64,000 bases of DNA from Polymyxa betae (Eukaryota; Endomyxa; Phytomyxea; Plasmodiophorida; Plasmodiophoridae), in the NCBI GenBank assembly GCA_003693705.1, contig RBZT01000313.1, positions 1 to 64,000 on the forward strand, read 5' to 3'. Of this stretch, positions 1-10,938 are shown piece by piece. The position numbers were made by a program, and so were the translations under genes. The notes under the pieces were generated by a model, which was not told the DNA's origin, did not search any database, and worked only from the letters and a program-made list of their open reading frames with translations. Every line of letters begins with the position of its first letter. Position 1 is the stretch's first letter.

Positions 1-597
1 GTTGTTTGTTGTTCATTCTTTCTGGCAGTGGTCGCAGAAATATTTTTGAAGTTTTTCTTTATATCTTTTATCATATTCTTTCTTTTTGTCTTTGTTGTTT
101 TGGTAATGGCATTTATTACAGATATTTTTACTTCTCATTTTGTTTTCTGTTGAATTACAAAATTTACATTTCATTTTATTATTATAATTTTCATTTTTTT
201 TAAATAATTTTTGAAAATCCTATATTTTTATAAATTATCATAAATTTACAAAGATTCGTCGAAAAATAAGGTTATTGGGTGTTATAACGTGGATTATTGA
301 GGTTTTTGTATGGGAAAAAATGGATTTTTAAAATCCGTTCTCCAAACCACCATACTGGGTGTGCTGCTATTAGGGGTCATCAAAGTTAGGTATTGGCGGA
401 ATTTTAGATTCGAATCTCCGTGGTTGAATCTCAAATCTAAAATAAAGATTCGGTCCACGGAGATTCGCATCTAACGATACCCCCTATTGCTTAGTTGGTT
501 TTTAAACCGATACAAAAATGTGCTCCGGCTCCTCTCGAGTCGTTCTTCAACATTCCCCAGGGCATCCTCATATCCCCAGTAGTTTAAGCGCTTCTTA
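1..597. other. Left-edge AT-rich non-coding stretch with repeats
   Basis: No convincing gene is seen. The first 300 bases are strongly AT-rich with T-runs. From about 400 the composition changes and repeats appear: an inverted repeat at 406-472 and the first copy of a degenerate direct repeat at 489-517. Together with the GCR1_C-type ORF that follows, this looks like old mobile-element territory. That is inference. Confidence 0.4.
406..472. repeat. Inverted repeat, possible short hairpin element
   Basis: The left arm 406-423 (agattcgaatctccgtgg) and right arm 455-472 (ccacggagattcgcatct) are reverse complements with one mismatch, around a 31-base loop. Similarity may extend outward, since aggggt-like sequence lies left of the left arm and acccccta-like sequence right of the right arm. 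It could be the core of a MITE or a hairpin. Confidence 0.6.
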
Positions 598-1020
598 GTG
601 GTATCCCGAAAACCCCTCAAAAATCCTCAGCATCAGCGTGACTCGAACTCCTTAGTTGATTCCCAAACCGATACAGGCTTTACCATCAACGAATGGACAG
701 CAACATGCATTATCGGCTCCCCAAGCTATAGAATGAATCGTCAAATTTTTACAGTTCACGATTTTTGGAGAGAGTGGAGCACCGCGATCGGCAACGGCCC
801 TTCAGTAAAGGCTATGGAGGATACATGGGGATCGAAATGGCGGCAAAATCAAACCGAAACCCGATTCTTCAACATTATCGATGAAGTAACCCGAATAGTC
901 AAAGATGTGGGTGTAACCGTTGAGGAAGCCGTCAGAATTCTTGATGGAGAAATGAAGGCATCGAAAAAGTCGCTAAACTGGCTCCAGAAACAAATTAGTT
1001 CGAGAGCTGCCTCCTGCTGA
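598..1020 (+). pseudogene. GCR1_C-like DNA-binding domain ORF, 5' incomplete
   Basis: This open frame of about 140 codons has no ATG at its 5' end. The first in-frame ATG is near 733, so it is either a fragment or an exon of a larger gene. Residues about 50-120 fit the GCR1_C domain (transcription activator GCR1-like): a TVHDFWREW start, a WGSKWR core, then a helical stretch with EEAV. That domain is a sequence-specific DNA-binding module known from fungal transcription factors and from tyrosine-recombinase (Crypton-type) transposons. No recombinase domain is seen beside it. The flanking repeats favour a transposon remnant, but an exon of a host factor is possible. The domain call is fairly firm; the gene status is not. 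Confidence 0.55.
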
Positions 1021-1984
1021 TTCTAGAGTCTCTCTAATTCTGTAAAACATTTTCACATTCTTGCCTTGATCCACCCGAATGGTTGGTTGCAGATTCCATA
1101 CCAATATGTACGTGGCATGCTGGCTGAATATCGATATTCTCGATCCGGGAAAAGTTAGGTGAGACTGAGGCCTAACGGAAATCAGCGTAAAAAACTGCGC
1201 CAGAGCTAACAACTTTCGGTCCTAAAATGGCTGGGGACCCATACGATGACTGTGTTTTTATCTGTTAGAACATTTAACTAAGATTTTCTCTAACGCGAGC
1301 GTTCTGTTTTCGACTTCCCATAACTACTTCTATTTCTGAATATCACATGACCGGGAATCTTCTAGCCCTGTACCTGCAGTGGTTGTGTCTACTGATCCAA
1401 CAAATATGAGATAAGAAAACTGAATAAAACATTTTAGGGATAACCCTTAAGGTGTATGTACAGTATATCAGTATATGCGAGAAAACTAAACATGCTGAAA
1501 ACCTCCAATATTAGGCACACGGATTTTGTCCAATCAAGCAAAACGTGAACCTTTGAATAGAAGGCATATTTTAGGTTATCTGGAGTATAGGATATATGCG
1601 TTATTATTATATGGATAGGGTACTGTAGGTTGAAATCACCAATATATCTTCACCCCTTCAATATGCAACATGTATGACTATCAGTGTATTTGGTAAATGG
1701 TATTAATATTGCCCCTAAGATCTCGTCCACGATATTTCCGTACTTCCGGATGCCGGAACAGTGACTCGCGCAGTTTCCGCCACATCACGCGGGTTTCCGC
1801 CTCCACTGGTCCCACCAGTGGCGATTTGGCCCTCTAGGGTTTCCCTCAGTGGCGTTAGGGTTTCGCACGGGCAGTTTCCCATGGATCAATCTGACTGTCC
1901 CGGTGTCCCCCCATACCTCTCCCTCCTCTTCCGGTCAACTGTGAATCGTCCTTCTCTCTCATTCTAAATCATTCATTTATCGCC
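1021..1984. other. Non-coding stretch upstream of the histidine phosphatase gene
   Basis: About 960 bases without a credible gene. Short ORFs at 973-1212 (-) and 1761-1967 (+) lack recognisable domains. Two TAGGGTTT motifs at 1835-1842 and 1855-1863 lie 120-150 bases before the next start codon and may be promoter elements. Confidence 0.5.
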
Positions 1985-3336
1985 ATGGTTATCATCGTTG
2001 GTGTATTGATCGCTGCCCTACTTCATCATCTATCCAAAACCACCATTCTACACCCATTCAAGATCGCCAAGTTCGCCCTCGTTTGCTTCTGTCTGGTTGC
2101 AGCCGTCTTCAGCCAACAAGTCAACGTGACATGCGACAACAAGCCCTTCATCAAAACAGGTGACAATTTCTATTCATTGTTATGAACGGGTTCATTAACC
2201 ATTATAGGCAACGCCTCCTTCGACAAGTTGCCTTTCATGGCGCGAGATTTTCAACAGCTTTCGCAACAAATCAGTCCGCAATCGCCGCTGCTACTGTTCG
2301 TGCGTCATGGCGAATCCGAGAACAATGCGAGCCCTGTATTTAATCAATTATTGATTAAGATGCAGGCATCACTTGATAACAATTCCGTCTCTCATCTCAG
2401 TACAGCTGAACGTCTGCAGTTCTTTGATTCGGATTTAAGCGCCACGGTCTGCTATATTATATAATCTGTAAATATGATTAACTCTGTAATCAGGGAACAG
2501 AAGAGGTTGATGAGTTACGACAACAAGTGGCCGAGTCTGAATGGAGTCCGTTTCTGGCACAGACTCGCAACGTTCAGTATATTTCCAGTACTCTCTCTCG
2601 AGCAATCCGTACGGGGTTACGTGCATTCCCGGACGCCATTTTCACTATCGATGATGGCCTCCGCGAACGTTTTTTCCCTTTGGGTCCATCACTCCGACGA
2701 AGTATTAGCTCTAAATTAACAATGTATGTTAATATTATGATAACGGATTGAGTCTGTCCCCTCCCCCCCCCCCCTTAATCCATTACAGCAATGGTGTTCA
2801 ATACGAATCAATTCGGGACGAATTTCACCAGTATGCTGCAATGATCCGTTTCCAGAGGTCAGATACAAAATTCTTTTCATTTTGACATTGGTTCTGCGTC
2901 GTTTGCTTTCGCCGTTCTGGACCAGGGGTTGACAAATTCTGTTCAGAGCCAAGCATCACAGCGCCTGCATCGTTGATCGATTCGGATATGATAGGTGCGG
3001 TTTAGAATTGTCACAATGATGGCATTTAATTGTCATATTTGCAGTAATATCGATCCACTTCTGCCATTAACATCGGTTGAGAACGTCACAGATTTCAATA
3101 ATCGTGTGTTACAATGGCTGGATCAACTACGTCCTAATAATGATGTATCTATTGGATCTGATCATCCTCAAGTATATGTTATAGTATCACATGGTCTATT
3201 TATCACTTCTGTTCTGCAACAATTCGGACTTTATAAAGACAACAACACGGCCTTCCAAGTTGGCAACGCCCTCATGATCCCAGTCATGCTGGAATTCGGG
3301 TCGGAATCGTCCCGCCGTACTGGCTCTTCCGATTGA
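1985..3336 (+). CDS. Histidine phosphatase superfamily protein with N-terminal membrane or signal segment
   Basis: Six exons joined over introns 2160-2207, 2447-2493, 2724-2788, 2858-2946 and 2995-3044 give 350 residues with a closed frame. The N-terminus has two hydrophobic stretches (about residues 2-13 and 28-43), so the protein is probably secreted or membrane-anchored. The phosphoglycerate-mutase/histidine-phosphatase signature follows: VRHGES supplies the phosphorylated histidine, DSDLSATG matches the usual D-x-L-T-x-x-G, STLSRAIRTG fits the S-x-L-x-R-A-x-Q-T region, DDGLRER is the acidic helix, and VSHG near the C-terminus supplies the second catalytic histidine. Substrate cannot be told; candidates are phosphosugars, phytate or other monoesters. 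Two TAGGGTTT motifs lie upstream. Intron 3 carries a run of 12 C. Confidence 0.8.
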
Positions 3337-3406
3337 TCTACCCCCTTTCCATATATATATTCATTGAGGTTCATCTTGATTCGCGCTCAATTCTGTAGCA
3401 ATATCG

Positions 3407-3426
3407 TTAGGGTTAGGGTTTTAGGG
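3407..3426 (+). promoter_or_regulatory. TTAGGG-type telomere-like motif just upstream of a start codon
   Basis: TTAGGG TTAGGG TTTTAGGG lies immediately before a candidate ATG at 3435. It is too short to be a telomere relic. Such motifs are known binding sites for Tbf1/Rap1-type Myb proteins in fungal promoters (AAACCCTA teloboxes in plants). Similar motifs occur at 1835-1863 and 43251-43282. Confidence 0.45.
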
Positions 3427-3434
3427 AACAGTTG

Positions 3435-4018
3435 ATGTTGCACTACGCATCCGGATACGACGTCCCGGGGAATTCGTCCACGCCAAAGCCCAGCATCTCC
3501 AAATCCGTGTCCGGATCGAGATCCGAAATCGTCATGGAAGAACGCACAAACGAACGTCAGAATCGTGGTGAGTGCTAGGACCAGATTGTCCAATGAGTCT
3601 AGCGTGGAACAGAGAGGCGGGAACCTGTTCTGTTAACCGGAACGCAATCGAGACGAATAACGATCAGGAAATACAGGCAGCAAATGTCGCGGAAAACGAA
3701 ATTGAAAGAAATTTCGGTAGGACGAGACGCGGAAACCCAAGTCACGGCTTCATACTGACAGATGGACTTACATACAACATATTCGATATGACCAATGGAC
3801 CAGTACAGGATTATTGTAGATCCCGGATTCAGACAGGATACGTCCGACGACGGCGCCGGGAAATACGGCCTTGAACGGTTGCAGGTCGGCGGCCCGTCCA
3901 AATCCGCCAGGAACCGGATCTGGTGCCTGAGTGTGAATTCGTAGATATGATGCAGGAACAGAAGCTCATTGGCGACATCGCCTTGAAAATGGTTTGGAGA
4001 TGGGAACTGTAGTATAGT
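3435..4018 (+). CDS. Unresolved multi-exon gene, product unknown
   Basis: An ATG at 3435 opens a hydrophilic, Ser-rich N-terminus of about 45 residues ending near a GT donor at 3569. Later fragments look coding on the same strand: residues from 3600-3710, a stretch from about 3812, and a C-terminal piece ending EFVDMMQEQK...VWRWEL before the stop near 4010. I could not join these into one clean frame. A minus-strand frame (3599-4057) also stays open, so even the strand is not certain. No family is recognised. Confidence 0.25.
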
Positions 4019-4272
4019 TGCATCTAGCACAATAATGGCGATATTGTCTACATACATGATAGCTACTTGATGTCTTCTGTTTATTTGACTTCATCTGATT
4101 GAGTAGCCTAATCAGTAATCAGTACGTACATTATTGAAGGAAATATGATTCATGTTGATAGGTTGATTATTGTCAAAACCATTATCAGTTTAAACATCAA
4201 TTTTGAAGGATACGTCAGCGGTATTCATCTATACATTGTTTGATTATAATAATGCAACTCTCTTATTGCTGC

Positions 4273-5059
4273 TTAGCCGAGTGCCTTCACATAGAGCTTG
4301 TAAAATCCTGCCGACGCCGACAGTAAGCCGAATAGGGCGATATTCCCTTTCGATGTGTTTAAATGTAAAGCATATGACGAAGCCACTCCAACATCACCAA
4401 ACATCTTCCACAATCCGACCCAGATCATGGCTTTTTTCAGCTGCAGTTTTTGCATTTCAAAAAGAGTGCTGCTCTGATCTTGCCCTTCAAAGCTTATCAT
4501 ATCAACAGCTTTCAGAACCTTAATTTGACTGGATACATGATATAATTGGACAACAAGTACAAAGATATCAAAGAAGCAGCTTAAAAACCAAACTCGATCA
4601 GCCCACATCTCTGAGAAACTGGTTATGGAGGCAGATAGAAACCCCAGATTCCCCATGAATGCAACATCATCGAGAATATCGTTACAGTTGCCAATCCAGT
4701 TGTTAATATAGTTAGCTAGACCGACTGGATTAGTTGTATATGGTGAATCTCTTATAGAAGGCCATGAATATGTGCATTTGCCCAGACGAATCACTTTACG
4801 ACTAGATGACATTACTTTAATGGCAGCAAGTAATCTTTGTTCTGTATCTTTGTTGATCGCTGCTTGCTTCAAAGTCGACGCATAGTGTATAAATCTAAGC
4901 GAATACTGTAAAATCTATAACAGAGATCAGTCTACAATATTATTGCAACAACAAGCTATACTTGACTTTGGCTGCTTTATCAGTTCCATCAGTCTGTAGA
5001 AGGACTGTAGCAATAGGTCTAGTCCACGACAAGGCTTTGCTGGATGACGATGGTGCCAT
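4273..5059 (-). CDS. PEX11: Peroxisomal membrane biogenesis protein PEX11
   Basis: Two exons (5059-4967 and 4914-4273, intron 4915-4966 of 52 bp) give 244 residues, the usual PEX11 size. The family pattern is present: an N-terminal LLQTDGTDK followed directly by ILQYSLRF, a central SSSRKVIRLGK, several amphipathic or hydrophobic helices (FLSASITSFSEMWADRVW, WFLSCFFDIFVLVVQLY), and a C-terminal GLLSASAGFYKLY. PEX11 elongates and divides peroxisomes by remodelling their membrane. The start is chosen because only this ATG gives the conserved TDGxDK lead-in, with a GTCAAG donor restoring frame. The gene is divergent from the RRM gene at 5676. Confidence 0.85.
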
Positions 5060-5675
5060 AATCAATCAACAATAAGAGAGTATGAGAGTGAGATGATTGA
5101 TATCATATAAAGACACATCACAGAGAGACAGAGAGAGAAAGTAACCCTCTTTCCAACTTGTCATAAAATACAGATAATCTAGTTATGGTACAGTATCGGA
5201 CATCTATTAACGCGACATATTTGTTTGGGTGTTACGGATATTTGGAAACACAAAACTGGACAAAAGATGCATAGATCGGCAGGATTCGATCAAAGGAATG
5301 GACAATATAGACAGGATTTCGTCCTTTATTCAGACTGGTTTATTGCCTTATTCACGTATAATCACGTATCATTGCATATCCAATCCAGATTCAGATATTT
5401 GACCCTATCATAAGCAATGGGAATGGCCTATGAGAATGGAGTTGACAGCTGATATACACCCAGTAGCAACTCGTAGCCTATAATCGGTAATGGGCAGAGA
5501 TGATGGTCAGTTAGTCCTGGCTCGGGTAGAAGCTACACGCCTGGATCGATGAAATGAAATCGTCTGTGATTGCCAGTCACGTGCTAACCTCTACTGCAGT
5601 TCCATTTATCAAATCATTGATCTCATCATATTCCATTTCCACCTTATTTAACCTCAATTGTATTAGTTTACAATC
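5060..5675. other. Intergenic region between PEX11 and the RRM gene
   Basis: This is the divergent upstream region of PEX11 (-) and the RRM gene (+). It holds a GA-rich run (cacagagagacagagagaga) near 5117-5140 and a 62-codon ORF (5225-5413) with no recognisable domain. No RNA gene was seen. Confidence 0.5.
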
Positions 5676-7048
5676 ATGGTGAAAATCATCAAGCCTTCTC
5701 ATACAAACGATAAGCAACCTGGTGATAATGCCCCAGATGATGTATGCTTAAAAACATGTATGGGTGAAGTACAAGCTGGGGAACCAGACCATATTATTGA
5801 AGGTGATGATATTGAACGAAGAACAATATTTATCGGTGATATCCCTTATAATGCTGATGAGGTAAATTGTCTCCATATTCTATTATATAGATAGTTTCAG
5901 TGTATTGTAGAATCAATTACGAGCTATATTTGGTAGATATGGATCTATTGAGAGTGCTCATATAAAACGTGACAAAATCACCAAGAAACATCTCGGTTAT
6001 GGTTTCATCACCTTTGCAAGACGTTCCGAAGCTTCAGCAGCATTTGACCAAAAAGGTGGATCTAAATCAATCAGTTCTGCCATTTTTAATTCGTTGAAGC
6101 AATCGGCGAGCATGAGATTCGTGTTGGGTGGGCAAGAAAAAACCAGACCTTGGTAATTTCGAATCCAGGAGCAGCAGGCGGCCTGGATGAAATTCTAGCT
6201 CATGCTGGATGTAGTGATGATGTTCAATCAACACATTTTAGTGAGGGTGGACATTGTACGATCAGATTTTTATCCAGACAAGCAGCTGAGCAATTTCGAA
6301 AGAAAATCAATGGAATGGTAATTGCTGAAGGTAGAGATCCATGTCTTATTTCATGGTCTAATACGAATTTTAATAACGTCCATATTCATTTCGGGAAGGT
6401 AATCAATTGTATTCAATCTTTCATATCAACAATTAAGTCAGACCAGGATCACTCTATAACAGTTCAAGATCTGCTGATGGCCTTCTCACGATTTGGTCCA
6501 GTCGAGAAGATTGTTTTGCCACGAACAGAAACGGGAGAATGTAAAGGATTTGGGTTCGTTTATTATCCATATGGCGAGAAAGGTGAACGTAGTGCTGCAG
6601 AAGCTATTCGAACTATGAATGGAGCATGCCTTCGTAATGGTTCAGTTCCTGTTATATGTAATTATGGACACCGAGCTCGAACTCGTCCTGCTCTGTCTAG
6701 ATATTTAAACAAAGGCCATGGGCTTAATCAGGTCGGTATTGATAGTATATCTAGATATTGTTTTCTAGGTAGTAAACCTGGAATCAGATTGAGGGAGAGA
6801 CGGGCTTTGATGGTGAATATTTAAGACCAGGATCAGTATATGGTCCATATCCATATTATGATGGCAACAATCGAATGTTGATTATCCCAGCAACATATAT
6901 GCAGTCTGTATATCCAATTATGCATGCTGCTATGTATGAATCAGGCATGTCGCCTGGACTTCATCATATAGAATATCAGGCTGCAGCGGCAACTAATTCT
7001 CATACCAATGCTTTTCCTGGATGTGAAGACAATAACGAAGGTATATAA
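5676..7048 (+). CDS. RNA-binding protein with three RRM-like domains
   Basis: Five exons (introns 5863-5910, 6056-6099, 6399-6462, 6732-6787) give 386 residues in closed frame. RRM1 (about residues 48-130) has RNP2 TIFIGDIPY and RNP1 LGYGFITF, then EIRVGWARKN. A second, divergent RRM-like fold follows with CTIRFLSRQAAEQF. The third has the helix LLMAFSRFGPVEKIVLP and RNP1 KGFGFVYY. The C-terminal third is rich in Tyr, Pro and Met (GSVYGPYPYYDG), typical of low-complexity tails of mRNA-binding proteins. It most resembles TIA1/PUB1/ELAV-class factors, but orthology cannot be fixed. I end the gene at TAA 7046-7048, because the next gene begins at 7215. Confidence 0.8.
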
Positions 7049-7214
7049 ATATGAATACAATTGAATTGGTATATTTGTTGGATGGATATTGATAGCCGTC
7101 ATATTCAATATATATTCAATGTTAGCAATCACTGGTACTAGATCTCTATCATTAGTCTTTCAATTATGTAGAAATTCATTATACTCTTCATACCGCTTTA
7201 TATCATCGTCTTCA

Positions 7215-8339
7215 ATGGATTCAGTCATGGACATGTTCACGTCAACTTCTGAACTTGACCAACAACGGCAAAGTTCGCGAAAGAAAAAAAACAAGCAACC
7301 ACGAAACCTTCAGAATGTGGCTTGGGTTAAGCTTGATAGGATCTCGATTCTAAATGTAAATGCAGAGCAAATGGAGATCTATTCCCGATCAACCATATTC
7401 TCATTTCATCAGTGTACCTCTTAACTCAATCACAAGCCAAGAGTCATTTAACAAGCTGAAAGCATCAATTCTGGAACGGTGCTGAATAGCCTATCTATAA
7501 TACCTATAGTCATATCCATAATATCTGTCTGTTAATAGGTTTGCTGGATCAATTCGGGATTTAGATGAGACTATCTTTGTTAAGGCATCAAGACTACATT
7601 TAACTTTACTCATGTTAAGGGGACTTACTGATTCAACTCGAATGAATCAGGTGAAGTCATTGTTAAATTCCATACAACCTGAAATACAACGAATAACAGG
7701 TTCTATATCTATAGCTGATCATTGTCGATAATGCTGATTTCTAACTTATTAGGTAATTTACCATTACATCTCCAATTAAAAGGGCTGGCAACGATGCAGG
7801 AAAAAAAGCCACATAAATCTCATGTTGTTTATGCAACTGTAGAAGAGACCGATCATCTGTTTGTTTTACGACAAATAACTAATCTGATTATATCGACATT
7901 GTCCAAAGCCGAGCTGGTCCTAGATCACGATCTAAAGAATTCTATCAATCGTTCAGGTGATATCGATGTTAAATATCACTGCACTATCATCAATACTCGA
8001 CATCGAATTAATTCTCGACGACATCGAAGGCCAATCAATGCCATACCAATCCTAGAGAATTTTGGGGTCGATGGTTTCAAAGCCTCCGAATCTATCTTTA
8101 TGATCCATTTGTCTTCGCTGGAGAAGGGTGATGAGCAGCAGTACTACAGTATGTCAATCCGTTTAGTTGGTTCCTTGGTTGAAGCGTGCTGATTAGACTG
8201 TGACCACATTGTTAATCTAGTTGATCAACTTGAACTAAACACAAGCTGTGAGATGCAGCAGGAGATATGTTTTGGGATTGATTCTGCAGATAATACTGCT
8301 GGTACGAAAGCAGAATTGTATTTCATAAATATGGATTAG
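7215..8339 (+). CDS. ASCC1-like 2H phosphoesterase (activating signal cointegrator 1 complex subunit 1)
   Basis: Five exons (introns 7326-7365, 7479-7538, 7700-7752, 8149-8196) give 307 residues in closed frame. The protein follows the ASCC1/AKAP7 layout: YSHFISVPLN, then LHLTLLML with the first H-x-T motif, a middle GLATMQEKK...VVYATV segment, and YHCTIINT with the second H-x-T motif. Two H-x-T/S motifs define 2H phosphoesterases. ASCC1 works with the ASCC3 helicase in alkylation repair and ribosome-quality-control assemblies. The KH domain found before this domain in animal ASCC1 is not visible; the N-terminus here is short and Lys-rich (SSRKKKNKQ). It sits 166 bp after the RRM gene on the same strand. 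Confidence 0.82.
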
Positions 8340-8541
8340 TAATGTGTAATGGATATAAAGAGTTAATAGAGGAGAGGTGCAGCAGCCACATCTGTCTCTT
8401 ACTAACTCTCTATTAATCTATATACTCATATATAGTAGTGTATTATCTCTCATATTAAGACAAACATCCTCCTATCTTTAGTACACATAGTGCGGTCTTA
8501 ATCAGTTTCGATCTGGGCTTGCGATCTTCTACACATCAATC

Positions 8542-8928
8542 ATGACAGAATCAAATGAGAAGTCGCCCACATCGACCCCCGTCCCTGCCGAATCACGTCT
8601 CAACACGACCTGGGATGCCTGCATCGAGCAAGCCATCGTGAAAACTGGCTATGGTCTAGCTATTGGTGGGCTATCTGCCTTCGTTCTATTTCGTAAGTTG
8701 TAGGCGATTGTTCAGAAACTGATTGTTGACATCGGAGAATCAGGATCCCCAACATCACGATCTCTAATAGCTGGACTCGGAGCCGGTTTTGGCGCCGGCT
8801 TATCTTATAACGATTGCAAAGGATTGCTTTGCCAGCGAGGCCTGACTGGATCCAAAACATGTCCAATGACCAATAAATGTCCTGCTTCTGATACCCCAAA
8901 AGATACTCCGGCTCCAGAAGCCAAATGA
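8542..8928 (+). CDS. MIC10: MICOS complex subunit MIC10
   Basis: Two exons (intron 8693-8743) give 111 residues, the right size class for MIC10. Diagnostic features: a WDACIEQAIVKTGYG lead, a first hydrophobic segment IGGLSAFVLF, and a second one with the glycine-rich GLGAGFGAGLSYNDC motif. Those glycines drive MIC10 oligomers that bend the inner membrane at crista junctions. The C-terminal tail (about residues 82-111) is longer than usual and carries a CNMTNKC-like Cys-rich patch and Pro residues. Confidence is high from the double-glycine membrane segments. Confidence 0.88.
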
Positions 8929-9104
8929 ATTAATAAATGACGATAATATCCAATGTCTTAATTCGATATCTTCATTGACATTGGTCTATAAGTTTATATT
9001 GAGAGAAGGATTACTATTAAGGATATGTTACAATATATTGATGTCTTAATACATAGTTATATAGTGTGCACTATACATATAGTCTATATAACACATTCAA
9101 TGAC

Positions 9105-10851
9105 ATGTCATCAGCAGATCCAGATTCAGATCAGTTCTCTATCATTCCTGACAAATTAGATCAACCTCTAAAACCAATTGCACCACCTCTTTTCATTGGT
9201 ATGAGAATACGTCAATGGCAGGCTCAGAATCCAATTGCTTTCACTTTGGTTCTGCCATTTATCATGATATTCGCCCTAATCACAATTATTTGGACATTGT
9301 TGATGAATCGACGGATTGTTTCTATTCTTCATATTGTATTGCCTTTAGTGGCTATCACTAATGTTAATGAAGGATGGATTATATTGATATGTATTATTAG
9401 ATGTATTATATTTGAAATAACTAATTATTTCCTCATATATCCATCACATCTACGTAGAATTCTATCTATTCTACTAAGTGCTATTCAGACTGAACTTTTA
9501 ATACGTTTGGATTCTCTCTATACTACTTCTATGTCAAAATCAACTATATTGGCATTAATAACATGTTGGTTAATGTTTATGGGAGAAATCTGGGTCTGGA
9601 CTTCTGAACGACATCTTCAACTTACAGAACAAAAGTTCTTATCGTTGAATATGAAATCCACAAGCAAATGTATTGAAGTTGCTGGAATATCAACATTAAT
9701 TGTTAATCGTGATACAATATCTACTGGTAAACCAATACTTGTATGTTGTCATGGATATGGATCTGGTAAAGCATTATATGGATCATCATTAGATATATTA
9801 TCTCAATATTGTCAAGTATATTGTATTGATTGGCTTGGGTATATATCTGTTAGATGGTCGTTAGAGTATCTAATGTCCTTATAGGTTTGGAAGAAGTTCG
9901 AGGAAGAAGAGACTTCATGATGCAACTGTCGAAGGAACCGAGAAGTATTTCATAGATTCATTAGAAGAATGGAGAATACAGATGGGAATTGATAAATTCT
10001 ATTTATTAGGCCATTCAATGGTAATATTTATATTGATTATCTCATATAAATATTATCAAGATGATTGATGGTTTAGGGTGGTTATCTATGTGCTGCTTAT
10101 GCATTACATTATCCTGAACGTATACATCATCTATTCTTAATATCACCTGTTGGTCTACCTGATATACAAACAACACGACAGTTTCAGAGATCTGTACTCT
10201 GGGCCTTCCTTATGAAACTTTGGGTTTGTATTATCTATTGATATATGTATACGATGAAGTAACAGATTGTAAGATAGGATTGCGGAATAACTCCAATATC
10301 TTTATGGAGATTAGTTGGTCCATTTGGTACATTGGTATTAAGATATGCATGTTGGATAAGATATGGATCTATTATGACACGTGCTGAATCTGATGCTACT
10401 GCTGATTATATCTATCATTTAAATGCTGGACCATTAGTTGGAGATATTGCTATATCACGTTTATTACATAATGGAATCTGGCCTAGATTACCATTAGGAC
10501 CACGTTTATCTCGACTACGTTCAGTTCCATTAACATTCATGTATGGAATGGAAGATTGGATGGATCGAGCCTATGCTAGTGTTGTAGCTGATCATAGAAA
10601 ACAATATCATGATTCAGCACATTGTCGAATATATATTGTACCAGATGCTGGACATCAGGTATGTAATATTATATTATTGTCTATTTACTAACTATATTTC
10701 TGTGTAGGTGTTTGTTATGAATCCAACTGCTTTCACTAAAGCTGTATTACATGATGCATTTCAAATCGGGACTGATCAGTTTAAAGCTGTATCTGATGAT
10801 AATATTGTGTATTTTATTGAGAGACATTCAGGTGACGACAATACTCAGTAA
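9105..10851 (+). CDS. ABHD4/5-type alpha/beta hydrolase with multi-pass membrane N-terminus
   Basis: Five exons (introns 9839-9884, 10021-10076, 10224-10277, 10659-10707) give 513 residues in closed frame. The C-terminal half is an alpha/beta hydrolase of the ABHD4/ABHD5/CLD1 group: oxyanion region CCHGYGSG, nucleophile elbow GHSMGGYL, SPVGLPD, acid YGMEDWMD, PDAGHQ with the catalytic histidine, and the NPTAFTKAV tail typical of the group. The Ser-Asp-His triad looks complete, so it should be active, probably on lysophospholipids, N-acylphospholipids or cardiolipin. Unusually, residues about 45-180 form four or five hydrophobic membrane segments before the hydrolase, which ordinary family members lack. 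No intron separates the two parts, since exon 1 spans both. Confidence 0.8.
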
Positions 10852-10938
10852 ACTGATGTAAATAGCAATGACTGAGAGTCACTTAATCATAGTTGATAGG
10901 CATGATATTCATATAACATTTACAGATAACAAATAGAT

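Noticed and set aside
1761-1967. Short plus-strand ORF before the histidine phosphatase
   Set aside because: Ser/Pro/Arg-rich with no domain, and it overlaps the motif-bearing upstream region of the next gene.
3599-4057. Open frame of 152 codons on the minus strand
   Set aside because: It competes with plus-strand coding fragments of the unresolved gene. Its residues look like antisense translation (many Cys/Ile/Val, no motif), but strand remains uncertain.
5225-5413. 62-codon ORF between PEX11 and the RRM gene
   Set aside because: No domain, no splice partners, and located in a divergent promoter region.
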